From the NCBI GenBank assembly GCA_026014685.1, contig JAOZHW010000008.1, positions 124,001 to 188,000 on the forward strand: a stretch of DNA of 64,000 nucleotides, in the 5' to 3' direction. Of the stretch, positions 16,094-24,739 are shown piece by piece; positions within the stretch are counted from its first letter, which is position 1, and each line of letters begins with the position of its first letter. Under the pieces are notes generated by a model. It had not been told where the DNA came from. It made no database searches and worked only from the letters and a program-made list of their open reading frames with translations. The stretch is from Candidatus Bathyarchaeota archaeon. GTDB taxonomy: Archaea > Thermoproteota > Bathyarchaeia > Bathyarchaeales > Bathycorpusculaceae. The position numbers and the translations under genes are program-made.

Positions 16094-16137
16094 GTAAACA
16101 ATTTATGTAAACAGTAGATATAAACATGTTGTAAACA
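16093..16137. promoter_or_regulatory. vapBC promoter with three TGTAAACA operator repeats
   Basis: TGTAAACA occurs at 16093-16100, 16106-16113 and 16130-16137, all in the same orientation. The TATA box (minus strand, about 16114-16123) lies between the second and third. Bound VapBC would block TBP. The first two repeats are 13 bp apart and the second and third 24 bp apart. Confidence 0.6.
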
Positions 16138-16154
16138 TTTTGTTAACAAAAACG

Positions 16155-16862
16155 TTACAGGACACCGAGAAGCAGAGCGACCGCCATAACCACAAGCACC
16201 ACTCCGCTGACTTTTGGTATGTACTTCTCGTAGCGGCTGATGCGGTCTTTAACACGCTCATACATCTTCATACCCAGCAACGTAACGCCTATAAGGCCCA
16301 CAGCCACCGCCAACCCATAAGCCACCATCAACAACAACGGACTAACACCACCCACCGCCAAAGCCAACAGGGCAAACTCCTCCTCATGCGCAAAGCCCAA
16401 AACAAAGGCGCAGCTCGCAAGCTTCCAAAGCGACATGTTTAGACGTTTAGGGTGCAGGTGCTCATGATTATGTAAGCCAACCTCTGCGTGTTCGTGTTCA
16501 TGCGTGTGGGTTAAATCGCAGGCGTTGTCGTGGAAGTGTCCATGCTGCTCCGCCAAGTCCGAGTGTACTTTTTCGGTAAACAATTTAATTGCTAAAATTA
16601 TCAGTACAGCGGCCGCGATGTAAGTTAAAATCGGGCTTGAAAAATCGTAGAACACACTAACTACTACGTAGATTAAAACCACCGCGATAGAAGAGGCGAA
16701 ATGAGCCAGCGAAAGTATGCCTGAACTCACAAACGCGTAGAACATCGGTCGGGTGGTTTTTGCAGAGTAAAGCAACGCTAAAGGCCAGCCGTGCCCCGGC
16801 TCCAACCCATGTAGCAACCCGATGACGATTACGCCGATTATGGAAGCCTCAATTGCAGTCAT
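16155..16862 (-). CDS. NicO-family nickel/cobalt transporter
   Basis: A 235-residue integral membrane protein with about six hydrophobic segments. The first carries GLLHGLEPGHGWPLALL, a histidine motif found in NiCoT/NicO/RcnA transporters. The central hydrophilic loop is packed with histidine, aspartate and glutamate (HGHFHDNACDLTHTHEHEHAE), typical of metal-binding loops. FAHEEEFALLAL follows in a later helix. It lies directly downstream of cbiMNQO, with 8 bp between, so it is probably cotranscribed and handles cobalt or nickel. Import and efflux cannot be distinguished from sequence. Confidence 0.82.
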   Translation of the reverse strand: MTAIEASIIGVIVIGLLHGLEPGHGWPLALLYSAKTTRPMFYAFVSSGILSLAHFASSIAVVLIYVVVSVFYDFSSPILTYIAAAVLIILAIKLFTEKVHSDLAEQHGHFHDNACDLTHTHEHEHAEVGLHNHEHLHPKRLNMSLWKLASCAFVLGFAHEEEFALLALAVGGVSPLLLMVAYGLAVAVGLIGVTLLGMKMYERVKDRISRYEKYIPKVSGVVLVVMAVALLLGVL

Positions 16863-16870
16863 TGCTCAAC

Positions 16871-17725
16871 CTACTTTTCAGATTTTGTTGTTCCCAAGAG
16901 CTGGAGAATTTCTTTTCTTGCTTCCCCGATTGTTAGGGGTAGTTTCTCGTCGATGGGCAAGTTGTCTTCTTTCTTTAGGACCTCAAAGAGGTGTGTTAAT
17001 CGTGGGGCACGCAGATTCACTTTACGTATCAGTTCTGCATCGGAGAAGAGGTCTTTAGGTGCACCTTCGGAGACGAGTTTTCCTTTGCTGAGGATGTAGA
17101 GTTTGTTGGCGAACAGTGGCACCATGTCAACGTCATGCGTGGCCAGCAAAAGTGTGATTCGTTTTTCTTTGTTAAGACGTAAAAGTAAGTGCAGAATGTC
17201 GCTTGTGGCTCGTGGGTCAAGGTTAGATGTGGGCTCATCCATAATTATGACTTCAGGCTCCATCGCAAGCACACCAGCTAATGCAACACGTTTTTTTTGG
17301 CCCAAACTGAGAAAATGCGGAGGCTTCTCCTTAAACTCCAACATACCAACAGTTTCCAGCGCATCATCAACGACTTTTTTAACCTGCTCAGGGGGTTGCC
17401 CAAGGTTTAAGGGACCAAAAGCAACGTCCTGTTTTACGGTTGGAGCAAAGAGTTGATCGTTTGGGTCCTGAAAGACAAAACCCACTCTTCTTCTGAGTTG
17501 AAGCAACGATTTGGAGTCGTATTTTAAGGGTTGATCTTGATAGTAAATTTGCCCAGAAGTGGGTTTTAGGATGCCGTTTAGGTGGTTTAGGAGCGTGGTT
17601 TTTCCTGAGCCGTTGGTTCCTAAAAGGGCAATCCTGTCGCCAGTCTCGAAACTGAGCGAAACATTGTCTAAGGCGATTGTACCATCTGAGTATTGATGCA
17701 CGAGGTTTTCGAGGCGAAACAGCAT
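16871..17725 (-). CDS. cbiO: Cobalt ECF transporter ATPase
   Basis: The 284-residue ABC ATPase has Walker A LLGTNGSGKTT, the Q-loop region VGFVFQDPNDQLFAPTVKQDVAFGP that is diagnostic for ECF/CbiO ATPases, a signature loop read as FLSLGQKKRVALAG, Walker B VIIMDEPTSNLD, and the switch histidine in LLLATHDVDM. The signature is LSLGQ instead of LSGGQ. It starts 5 bp after cbiQ and energises CbiMNQ. Confidence 0.95.
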   Translation of the reverse strand: MLFRLENLVHQYSDGTIALDNVSLSFETGDRIALLGTNGSGKTTLLNHLNGILKPTSGQIYYQDQPLKYDSKSLLQLRRRVGFVFQDPNDQLFAPTVKQDVAFGPLNLGQPPEQVKKVVDDALETVGMLEFKEKPPHFLSLGQKKRVALAGVLAMEPEVIIMDEPTSNLDPRATSDILHLLLRLNKEKRITLLLATHDVDMVPLFANKLYILSKGKLVSEGAPKDLFSDAELIRKVNLRAPRLTHLFEVLKKEDNLPIDEKLPLTIGEARKEILQLLGTTKSEK

Positions 17726-17730
17726 TTCAA

Positions 17731-18531
17731 CTATACAACTCCAAAGTAGAGCAATAAAAAGATTACAACTGCAAATACAACATCAAACAAAACTATGGCT
17801 ATGATGGCTGATTTTTTTGGGCTGGGAAGCTCTTCAAGTAACCTGATGTTACCGTCGTAGCCTCTGGCGCTCATTGCGGTAAACGTTCGTTCACCTTGTT
17901 CTAGAGTTCGGATGAAAAGGTTGCCCGCAAGTAGAGCTAGTGAGCGGATTCGCCTCATAGCGCTGGAGTGCCCCAGTCTAAGGCTTTGAGCAGTGTTCAT
18001 TTTAGAGGAAACTTCCATGAAGACAAAGATGTAACGGTAGATGAGCAAAGAAAGTTCTATGACCACTTTGGGGATTTTGATTTTTCTCAAAGTTACAAAG
18101 AGGTCAGTCATTGATGTAGTTAAAACTAAAAAGAAAGTGCAGGTTATGGCCCCTTCAACTCTGAAGAAAGTGGTGATCGCCATTGTTATGCCGTTTTGGT
18201 AGATGCTCCAAGTAAACCAAGGGAGAGAAATCTGGGCAATCGTTTCCCCGAAGCCAAAAAACAAGGCGATAATTAAAACACTTAAAATCACAGCTAAAGT
18301 GGGATATTCAAGCAAGTGAAAATAAAACTTGGCTGGAATTTTTGCTATAGACAAAAGCAAAATGGTGTTAATTATGAAAATTATTATGGGGATTATCGGG
18401 GTCGGAGATGAAACGCTTATAATCAGTGACGAGAGTGCAAAGAAGATTTTTGTTGTTGGGCTATTCTTCGCTATTCCATTCGTGTAAGCGTACCTGTCAA
18501 TTTCTCCAGATAGATCGTGCTGGTGACTCAA
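17731..18531 (-). CDS. cbiQ: Cobalt ECF transporter transmembrane component
   Basis: The 266-residue membrane protein carries about five hydrophobic segments and the two cytoplasmic coupling motifs of the EcfT family: AQSLRLGHSSAMRRIRSLALLAGNLFIRTLEQGERTFTAMSARGYDG includes both an Ala-Arg-Gly box (SARGYDG) and the preceding coupling helix. The N-terminus SGEIDRYAYTNG resembles CbiQ. TTG is the start codon. It connects the CbiO ATPase to the CbiMN substrate unit. Confidence 0.92.
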   Translation of the reverse strand: MSHQHDLSGEIDRYAYTNGIAKNSPTTKIFFALSSLIISVSSPTPIIPIIIFIINTILLLSIAKIPAKFYFHLLEYPTLAVILSVLIIALFFGFGETIAQISLPWFTWSIYQNGITMAITTFFRVEGAITCTFFLVLTTSMTDLFVTLRKIKIPKVVIELSLLIYRYIFVFMEVSSKMNTAQSLRLGHSSAMRRIRSLALLAGNLFIRTLEQGERTFTAMSARGYDGNIRLLEELPSPKKSAIIAIVLFDVVFAVVIFLLLYFGVV

Positions 18532-18544
18532 CTGCTCAAGTTTC

Positions 18545-18838
18545 CTATGGTGCCGGGTTCTGCTGTTTTAGTTTTGCTCTTTTTCCCCGCTCATAACCAA
18601 TAAAGTACCCAATAATAAGGGCACCTATAGCAGCCTGTAAAGAGAAAAGCAGGGTCTCGATTTCACCGCTGGGAGGCTCCCAAATCGATGTAAACCAAGG
18701 TTCGTAGCCTTGGTCAGAAATTGCGTTTTCAGCTGAGCTGTCGGCACCGCCGAATTCAGCGTTGGGTAAGATTATCAGGGGTATCGCGAAGAGAATCACA
18801 ACGGCGACTATTAGGACGATGTAGTATTTTGAGTTCAT
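18545..18838 (-). CDS. cbiN: CbiN-like cobalt transport accessory protein
   Basis: A 97-residue protein with a helix at each end and an extracytoplasmic loop between them. The loop contains [32 protein letters not shown], in which the YEPWF/W.PPSGEIE pattern is typical of CbiN. The second helix is [23 protein letters not shown]. Its ATG overlaps the cbiM stop by 4 bp. CbiN activates metal loading by CbiM. Confidence 0.92.
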   Translation of the reverse strand: MNSKYYIVLIVAVVILFAIPLIILPNAEFGGADSSAENAISDQGYEPWFTSIWEPPSGEIETLLFSLQAAIGALIIGYFIGYERGKRAKLKQQNPAP

Positions 18839-19530
18839 TGCGTTTTTTCCTCCTGATTGCGCTTTATTGTGGGTAGTTTGATTACTTTCATGGCTGCTAA
18901 GAGTTGTCCTTTGTATTTGGCCAAGAAGTCAAACATTATGACTGCCAGTATACCTTCGCCGATGGCTAGTGGGATTTGGGTTATCGCGAAGATACCGCCG
19001 AACTTGATGAATGCATCCATGAAGCCTACTGCGGTGGGGAAAGCAAGGGCAAGTTGGGCAGAAGTAATGACGTAGGTAAACAAGTCACCTAAGAAGGCTG
19101 CGAGAAAAATTCCTACTGAAGAAGGAAGGTTTGTCCTCTTTGCAACTTTCCATATTCCATAAGCTAAAAATGGCCCAGCTATACCCATTGAAAAAACGTT
19201 AGCTCCAAGAGTGGTCAAACCGCCATGAGCCAGCAGTAAAGCTTGGAAAATCAATACGATTACTGAAAGTACGGAAGTGATCCATGGGCCAACAATTACG
19301 GCGGCTAAACCTGTTCCAGTGGGATGTGAGGTGCTGCCCGTTACGGAGGGTAGTTTCAGCGATGATAACACGAAGATGAAGGCTCCCATTAGCGCCAGAA
19401 GCGGCTTTGCTTCGGGGATTTGTTTTGCGATTTTTGTGAGTTTATATATGCCAAAGGCAACAAACGGGATTGCTATTGCGAACCAGATTTCCCACCATGG
19501 ATGGGGGAGGAAGCCTTCCATTATGTGCAT
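18835..19530 (-). CDS. cbiM: Cobalt ECF transporter substrate-binding component
   Basis: The 231-residue protein starts [16 protein letters not shown]; the His residue near the N-terminus is part of the metal-binding loop of CbiM/Nik[20 protein letters not shown] and [20 protein letters not shown] are hallmark CbiM motifs, and about seven helices follow. It is the first gene of the metal-transport operon cbiMNQO-nicO. Confidence 0.96.
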   Translation of the reverse strand: MHIMEGFLPHPWWEIWFAIAIPFVAFGIYKLTKIAKQIPEAKPLLALMGAFIFVLSSLKLPSVTGSTSHPTGTGLAAVIVGPWITSVLSVIVLIFQALLLAHGGLTTLGANVFSMGIAGPFLAYGIWKVAKRTNLPSSVGIFLAAFLGDLFTYVITSAQLALAFPTAVGFMDAFIKFGGIFAITQIPLAIGEGILAVIMFDFLAKYKGQLLAAMKVIKLPTIKRNQEEKTQ

Positions 19531-19630
19531 TGTTTAACCTCTATTTGTTGGATAATCCAGCCAACTGGCGTATAAATCTTCGTTCAACCAAAGTTAACAA
19601 GAGGTTGAATAGGCAGATTTCAACATGAAA
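19531..19630 (-). promoter_or_regulatory. cbiM promoter with candidate operator dyads
   Basis: A minus-strand TATA box (rc of TATAAATC, 19571-19578) lies about 45 bp before the cbiM ATG. Two dyads flank it. GTTGG-N9-CCAAC at 19548-19566 contains the palindrome TGGATAATCCA and is on the transcription-start side. TTCAACC/GGTTGAA at 19583-19589 and 19603-19609 is upstream. The former shares ATCCAGCC with the btuF upstream region. Confidence 0.45.
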
Positions 19631-20941
19631 TCAGCTGTCTTTCACGTGCCCAGTAAGAGCAGTATGCTCAAGCAAACCAGCCAACTTATCCTTCGAAACA
19701 TTAAGCAAAGAAGGCAAATCGGAGGGGTGCTTAACAAAAACTGCGCCGCCCACCTTCAAATCCCGCATAAGCGCCGTCGCACGTCCTCCCGTAAAATCGC
19801 GGCTTTCGATAGGAACCTCATCGATAACATAAACAGGTATGCCGCGTTGGAGCGCTTCTTTTGCTGCATCCAAATTCCGCAAGTTCCCCAAACCAAACGG
19901 AACCGAAGTCAAAACCACCATACTCGCGTTGCATATCATTTCCAAGTTTGCAAAATACGTCTCATCATTTATAGCTGAAAACGGTGCTTCCGCTACGACT
20001 GGGATTTTAAGCATTTCACAGGCTTCAAAGTCTGAATCCAGCTGGTTCAAGACACCCGCAGTAACCGAGTAACCCTCATCAACAAGCGTCTTCATCAGCA
20101 TCGTTCCGGTACCTGCTCCGCAAATCAGGTGGATAGCGCATTTCTTGTCTGCAGAGGCCTTCTTGGGTGAAAGGGGAATAATGTTGAGTGAGTTAGTTAC
20201 AAGGTTTTTTCGCACGATTGCATCCACGGAGAAGACGCTGCGAATGTTTTCGCTAGTTAAGACTTTTTCTACTTCGCCTGCTGCAAAGATTGTGCCGTTT
20301 TTAAGCATCAAAACAGTGTTGCAGTAGCGGGCAGCCATGTTTAGGTCATGAATTACCGCCAAGACTGCTAAGCCGTTTTGGACACAGAGACTTTTGACGA
20401 GGTCCATGACTTCGAGTTGGTTAATTATGTCAAGGTGACTCATGGGTTCGTCTAAGAGCAGAATTTTGGGCTCCTGCGCCAACGCACGAGCTATGATAAC
20501 TCGTTGGCGTTCGCCGCCGCTGAGTTCATGAATGGATCTACCTGCCAAGTGCCAAGTGTTGGTTAACTCCATGGCTTTGCGGGCTATTTCAACATCTTTT
20601 GGTGACTCCATCTGAAAAGCACCCAAATGCGGGTTGCGACCCATCAAAACCACATCCATAACAGAAAAGTTGAATCCAACGGTACTGTCCTGTGGAACCA
20701 CAGCCATCTTTTTGGCGACGTCGATGGGTTTTAGGGCGTAGATGTCGTCTTTATCGATTAGTATTGAGCCGCCGTGTGGTTTGAGCACTCGGCTGATGCT
20801 TTTGAGCAGGGTAGTTTTTCCCGAGCCGTTTGGTCCCAGAATGCCGACGAAATCGCCCGGTTTGACTTCTAGACTTATGTCTGAGAGTATCTTTGTGGAG
20901 CCGTAACGGCATTCTACTCCATTCACGTTTAAGGTAACCAT
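19631..20941 (-). CDS. btuD: Corrinoid ABC transporter ATPase with extra C-terminal domain
   Basis: Residues 1-255 form a FecE/BtuD-type ABC ATPase: Walker A GILGPNGSGKTT, MAVVPQDSTVGFNFSVMDVVLMGR, signature HELSGGERQRV, Walker B ILLLDEPMSHLD and HDLNMAARYC. Residues from about 265 to 436 form a second domain with a Gly-rich CAIHLICGAGTGTMLMKTL and a central VVVLTSVPFGLGNLRNLDAAKEAL. It looks like a nucleotide- or ligand-binding Rossmann fold and is absent from E. coli BtuD. It follows btuC by 11 bp. The extra domain may sense corrinoid or nucleotide status; that is inference. Confidence 0.85.
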   Translation of the reverse strand: MVTLNVNGVECRYGSTKILSDISLEVKPGDFVGILGPNGSGKTTLLKSISRVLKPHGGSILIDKDDIYALKPIDVAKKMAVVPQDSTVGFNFSVMDVVLMGRNPHLGAFQMESPKDVEIARKAMELTNTWHLAGRSIHELSGGERQRVIIARALAQEPKILLLDEPMSHLDIINQLEVMDLVKSLCVQNGLAVLAVIHDLNMAARYCNTVLMLKNGTIFAAGEVEKVLTSENIRSVFSVDAIVRKNLVTNSLNIIPLSPKKASADKKCAIHLICGAGTGTMLMKTLVDEGYSVTAGVLNQLDSDFEACEMLKIPVVAEAPFSAINDETYFANLEMICNASMVVLTSVPFGLGNLRNLDAAKEALQRGIPVYVIDEVPIESRDFTGGRATALMRDLKVGGAVFVKHPSDLPSLLNVSKDKLAGLLEHTALTGHVKDS

Positions 20942-20952
20942 AGCAGTTTCAC

Positions 20953-22029
20953 TTACATGCGGTAGCTTAGTTTCTTTCTGCGCAGCAAGAAGATAAAAAA
21001 TGGTCCTCCTGCCATGGCAGTTATCACGCCGACGGGTAACTCTGCGGCGCCAGTTGCTACTCTTGCCAGAGAATCACAAAGGACAAGGAAGATTGCACCG
21101 ACAATCACTGAAGCAGGCAGAAGAATGCGGTGATCGGGTCCAATTATGAGACGCGTTATGTGTGGAATCATCAGCCCAACAAAACCAATCAGGCCACTTA
21201 TAGATACTGCTGCAGCGGTCATCATCGAACCTAATGCAAGCAGAATTTTTTTTGTCCTCTCGGTGTTGACACCTAAATGCTGCGCCGTGTCCTCACCCAA
21301 CGCGATCATGTTTAAGTCGCGAGCAAAGAAGTAAGACAAAATTATGCCGATTAAGATGAATGGGAAAATTGACCACCAAGCACTCCAAGTAACGTTTGTT
21401 ATGCCACCGATGAGCCAGTAAACTAGGGCGTGAAGTTGACTGCTGGGGGCTATAACCTGCAACAGGTGGAATACGGCTGAGAGGAAAATTGTGATAGCGA
21501 TACCTGAAAGAAGCAAGGTCATTTCTGGAACCCGCGTACCGACTCTGGAAATGTTGTAGACAACAAAAATCGTAATCAATGCTGCGATGAAAGCTGCTGT
21601 TGGAACAATCGGGAAGCCAACAAAGCTTAAGCCAGCGCCAAACACTATAGCTAATCCAGCGCCCAAAGAAGCGCCCGCAGAAACGCCTAACACATATGGG
21701 TCAGCCATGGGATTTTTAAAAACTCCCTGATAGAGAACACCTGAGGCTGCTAAACCAGCACCTATTATCACACCTGCCAGTATACGTGGGAGGCGAATAT
21801 CGATGATGATGGCTTGATTAATGGGTGTAAATGAGTTGGGGTCTATGCCTCCGTTTATTAAAGGAATCTGATTACCTAACACTGCGAGGATTTCTGAGAA
21901 GGATATCGGAGCGTAACCGATGTTTAATGAAAGAATAACCGTGACAAACAACGCGAGAACTAAAGTTGTTAGGGTTAGTTTCCACCGTTTGGACCGCTTC
22001 TCGTATGATGTTTCGACTTTGTTTGTCAC
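20953..22029 (-). CDS. btuC: Corrinoid ABC transporter permease
   Basis: A 358-residue FecCD/BtuC family permease with about ten helices. Family motifs visible are RLPRILAGVIIGAGLAASGVLYQGVFKNPMADPYVLGVSAGASLGA near the N-terminus, LGVNTERTK, and GLIGFVGLMIPHITRLIIGPDHR, the coupling region that contacts the ATPase. GTG is the start. Context between btuF and btuD in a cobalamin island favours corrinoids over siderophores or heme, which the same family also carries. Confidence 0.9.
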   Translation of the reverse strand: MTNKVETSYEKRSKRWKLTLTTLVLALFVTVILSLNIGYAPISFSEILAVLGNQIPLINGGIDPNSFTPINQAIIIDIRLPRILAGVIIGAGLAASGVLYQGVFKNPMADPYVLGVSAGASLGAGLAIVFGAGLSFVGFPIVPTAAFIAALITIFVVYNISRVGTRVPEMTLLLSGIAITIFLSAVFHLLQVIAPSSQLHALVYWLIGGITNVTWSAWWSIFPFILIGIILSYFFARDLNMIALGEDTAQHLGVNTERTKKILLALGSMMTAAAVSISGLIGFVGLMIPHITRLIIGPDHRILLPASVIVGAIFLVLCDSLARVATGAAELPVGVITAMAGGPFFIFLLRRKKLSYRM

Positions 22030-22051
22030 GATAGTGTCACTTTAAAAAAAT

Positions 22052-23020
22052 TTAGGGGGAAGTGAAGAGTTGTGGGTAGAGACATTTGGCGACTATTTCA
22101 ACTTGGTCAGCAACTCTCATACCTGGCTCACTGAATAGGTCTTGGTCTATGACGTATAGGCGGTCGTTTTTGATGCCGTTTATGGCGCTCCAGCCAGGAC
22201 GGGCTTTAACTTCTGCTACGCTGCCATAGAATGGTGTACCAGTGCCCATACCTGTCGGCAAGAGTACAACGTCTGGGTTCTTTTGGACTATGACTTCTGA
22301 GCTTGTTGTTGGGTATTCTTGGGTTTCGTTAGCGAAGATGTTTATTCCGCCTGCTTTGTTAATGACATCGTTTATCCACGAAGATGCACCTGCACTCATA
22401 ACACCCGAGGAATCGTACCAGACTTCATAGTAAACAGTGGGTTTGTCCGTTATTTGGGCTGCAGCTATTTTTGATTCTATGCCGCTGATTTTCGTCTTCA
22501 AAGAATCAACCAATGAAGCGGCACTTGCTTCTGCCCCTGTGGCTTTACCGATTAGATTGATAGTTTTGTAGATGCCTTCTATGCTGGTGGGACCCACCAC
22601 GACTACTTTGTAGCCGAGTTGCCGCATGTTGGGAATGGATGCTTCGTTTACGTTTGTTGTAAAGATGATGTCGGGGTTTACTGAGGCAATTGCTTCCATG
22701 CTTGGTGTAGAGAAACCGCCGACTTTAGTCATGTTGCCTGCTTCGAACCATGCTGTAAAGTTGTATGGGTAGTCATCGTATTCTGTTAAGCCGACAACTT
22801 TGTCGCCTACTCCAATTTCATAGAGGATTGGCGTAACGCTTGGAGCTAATGAGACTATTCGCTGGGGAACAGCAGGTAGGATGATTTCGGTTCCTTGATC
22901 GTCAACTATGGTTATTTGTCCTGTTTGCTGGTTTGAATTTTGGGTTGAGTAATAAATGTAAACTATTGATACTGCTAGTATGGCGATTATCGCTGTTGCC
23001 AATATTGCTTTTGTTTTCAC
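22052..23020 (-). CDS. btuF: Corrinoid-binding lipoprotein-like periplasmic protein
   Basis: The 322-residue protein starts at GTG 23020, preceded by GGGAG; the longer open frame is not needed. A single N-terminal anchor (AILATAIIAILAVSIVYIYY) is followed by a helical-backbone binding protein with RIVSLAPSVTPILYEIGVGDKVVGLTEYDDYP, ASVNPDIIFT and KPTVYYEVWYD. This is the BtuF/FhuD pattern. It would capture corrinoids outside the cell for BtuCD. The three genes read leftward in order F-C-D. Confidence 0.9.
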   Translation of the reverse strand: MKTKAILATAIIAILAVSIVYIYYSTQNSNQQTGQITIVDDQGTEIILPAVPQRIVSLAPSVTPILYEIGVGDKVVGLTEYDDYPYNFTAWFEAGNMTKVGGFSTPSMEAIASVNPDIIFTTNVNEASIPNMRQLGYKVVVVGPTSIEGIYKTINLIGKATGAEASAASLVDSLKTKISGIESKIAAAQITDKPTVYYEVWYDSSGVMSAGASSWINDVINKAGGINIFANETQEYPTTSSEVIVQKNPDVVLLPTGMGTGTPFYGSVAEVKARPGWSAINGIKNDRLYVIDQDLFSEPGMRVADQVEIVAKCLYPQLFTSP

Positions 23021-23113
23021 TTTTTTCTCCCTCGTTTTTCCCTTATTTTGTGGTTGGTTTATCCAGCCCAAACCTTATTAAGTTTTGTTTTATACACACA
23101 CCACTTGGTAGCC
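23021..23113. promoter_or_regulatory. Divergent btuF / regulator promoter with dyad
   Basis: GGTTGGTTTATCCAGCC at 23052-23068 is an imperfect dyad (GGTTGG-N5-CCAGCC) and matches the hemA upstream sequence at 15 of 17 positions. A TATA-like TTTTATAC at 23088-23095 is about 22 bp before the regulator ATG, so that gene is probably leaderless. CTTAATAAGG on the minus strand near 23074-23083 could serve btuF. Confidence 0.5.
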
Positions 23114-23947
23114 ATGACAAAAACACCAAAACGACTAATTTTCCAAGACAAAGGCGAATTCACCAAATTCCAAATCCTCCTCGAAGTCATGCGCAACCAA
23201 CCCCACATCAAACAAAAAGACATAAGCGAAAAACTCGGCATAACCATCCAAGCCATCTCCAAATACTTCAAAAAACTGTCCAAAGAAGGCCTCCTCGAAG
23301 CAGGCTCTGAACGCGCAGACTACCACCTAACACCAAAAGGCGTAAGCAAACTACGAGAAGACATGCGCAACATAGAAAACTATGTCTCAGAAATCAAACA
23401 GGACCTAAAAATTGAACGGGCATGGCCAGCCATAGCCACTCAACCAGTTAAAGCAGGGCAAGAAGTTGGCCTCATCATGAAAGAAGGCGTCATCTACACC
23501 ATACCCACCGACAGCCCGCTTGCTCAAGCAAAAGGCACCGCACTGAGTGACGCCAAAGTCGGCGAAGACCTGGGCTTAAAAGACTTACATGGCAAAATGC
23601 ATGTGAAACAGGGTAAAATCCTCATAGTTAAACTTCCGAGCATACGCAAAGGCGGCTCTCACGCAACCGACATGACAAAAGTCAAAGCGTTCTACGACGA
23701 ATTCAAACCCGACCGCATCGGCGTCATGGGTGCAGTCGGTAGAGCTGTGCTTGCCAAGTTAGGTAAGGAGACGGATATTGAGTTTGGTATTAGCCGCTCC
23801 GCAGCCATAGCCGCCTCACGAGGACTCAACGTGTTTGTTTTGGTTGTGGGCAGGATGGTTAACCGCATGATCCAGGAAATCGACCAGATAAACATGAAGT
23901 CAGGCAGCAACATAATCTACGAAGTTAAAGATGCCCAGAAAACTTAG
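23114..23947 (+). CDS. Winged-helix transcriptional regulator, possibly of the corrinoid genes
   Basis: The 277-residue protein has an N-terminal winged helix (about residues 15-85: FQILLEVMRNQPHIKQKDISEKLGITIQAISKYFKKLSKEGLLEAG, then YHLTPKGVSKL). A long C-terminal domain contains VKAGQEVGLIMKEGVIYTIPTD and RIGVMGAVGRAVLAKLG...FGISRSAAIAASRGLNVFVLVVG. That second domain looks like a ligand-sensing module, but I do not recognise the ligand. The ATG at 23114 lies about 22 bp from a TATA box. Divergent orientation from btuFCD suggests it controls them; a shared dyad near hemA and cbiM would extend that regulon. Confidence 0.75.
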   Translation: MTKTPKRLIFQDKGEFTKFQILLEVMRNQPHIKQKDISEKLGITIQAISKYFKKLSKEGLLEAGSERADYHLTPKGVSKLREDMRNIENYVSEIKQDLKIERAWPAIATQPVKAGQEVGLIMKEGVIYTIPTDSPLAQAKGTALSDAKVGEDLGLKDLHGKMHVKQGKILIVKLPSIRKGGSHATDMTKVKAFYDEFKPDRIGVMGAVGRAVLAKLGKETDIEFGISRSAAIAASRGLNVFVLVVGRMVNRMIQEIDQINMKSGSNIIYEVKDAQKT

Positions 23948-24020
23948 GTTCAAGATACAGAAAAAATTCAAAAAAAGGAGAAGAGGTTGGTTAGGAAGGA
24001 ACCAACAGTTTTGCGGATGT

Positions 24021-24548
24021 TTAGCTTGTTTTGAACACTGAATCGGCGATTGTTGGGTTAACTGCGATGCAGTAAACTTTGTTTGTAGTGCCGTTTTCAG
24101 TGTAGGTGTAGTCAGCGTTTGTGTCTCCGTTTGCGATTAGCTTGTCAACTATGTTGTGGAAGGGTGTGACATAGTTGGTGCAATCGTCAGCGAAGTTTGT
24201 TGCTGTCCAAGTTGCGCCGCCATCCATTGAAGCGTAGGATTTCTGTGCACCCAAGTCGATGATGTAGGAATAATTCCCTTCGGCTAGACACATATCTACA
24301 CGCAGAATTTCGTCTGAGGCGTTAAAGTTCTTGCATGTGTATGTGTAGCCAACTAAGACATTGTTTGTTGTTTGATCTACGCTGAACTGCAGTGCGGTAG
24401 CTTCTGAAACCGCGACCGGTGTTGGTGTGGGGGTTGGAGTGGTGGTTCCACCATTTCCGCCCTGATTGAGCAGCATAACTCCTGCGACGCCGACAACAAT
24501 CACGACAACTAAAACCGCGACAACAATGTAAATCATTTTTTTGTCCAT
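24021..24548 (-). CDS. Membrane-anchored extracytoplasmic protein, unknown function
   Basis: The 175-residue protein has an N-terminal transmembrane anchor (IYIVVAVLVVVIVVGVAGVMLL), a Gly/Thr/Pro linker ([15 protein letters not shown]) and an exported domain of about 125 residues with three cysteines. The architecture is shared with other surface proteins in this window (31804-32373, 29562-30983). No catalytic motif is seen. Coding is supported by its clear domain organisation and ATG start. Confidence 0.75.
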   Translation of the reverse strand: MDKKMIYIVVAVLVVVIVVGVAGVMLLNQGGNGGTTTPTPTPTPVAVSEATALQFSVDQTTNNVLVGYTYTCKNFNASDEILRVDMCLAEGNYSYIIDLGAQKSYASMDGGATWTATNFADDCTNYVTPFHNIVDKLIANGDTNADYTYTENGTTNKVYCIAVNPTIADSVFKTS

Positions 24549-24739
24549 TGTCTCACCAATTTTTAGGCAGGACTGTGTTTAACTCTAATTTTATATAAGC
24601 TTTTCCAAACTCTAAAAAGTTTGACCGAAAAACAGGCAATCAAGCCAACTTTTTCACTTCAAATGACCCCTCCACTGCCAAAAAAACACCTTTATTCGCT
24701 GATTTTAAATACACCCACCAACACATCAACCTAAAAGCT

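Noticed and set aside
19531-19630. Cobalamin riboswitch before cbiM or btuF
   Set aside because: The gaps are too short and lack the conserved B12-box; protein-operator dyads are a better explanation.
23048-23113. N-terminal extension of the winged-helix regulator
   Set aside because: It crosses the promoter and TATA box, and the conserved region begins after ATG 23114.
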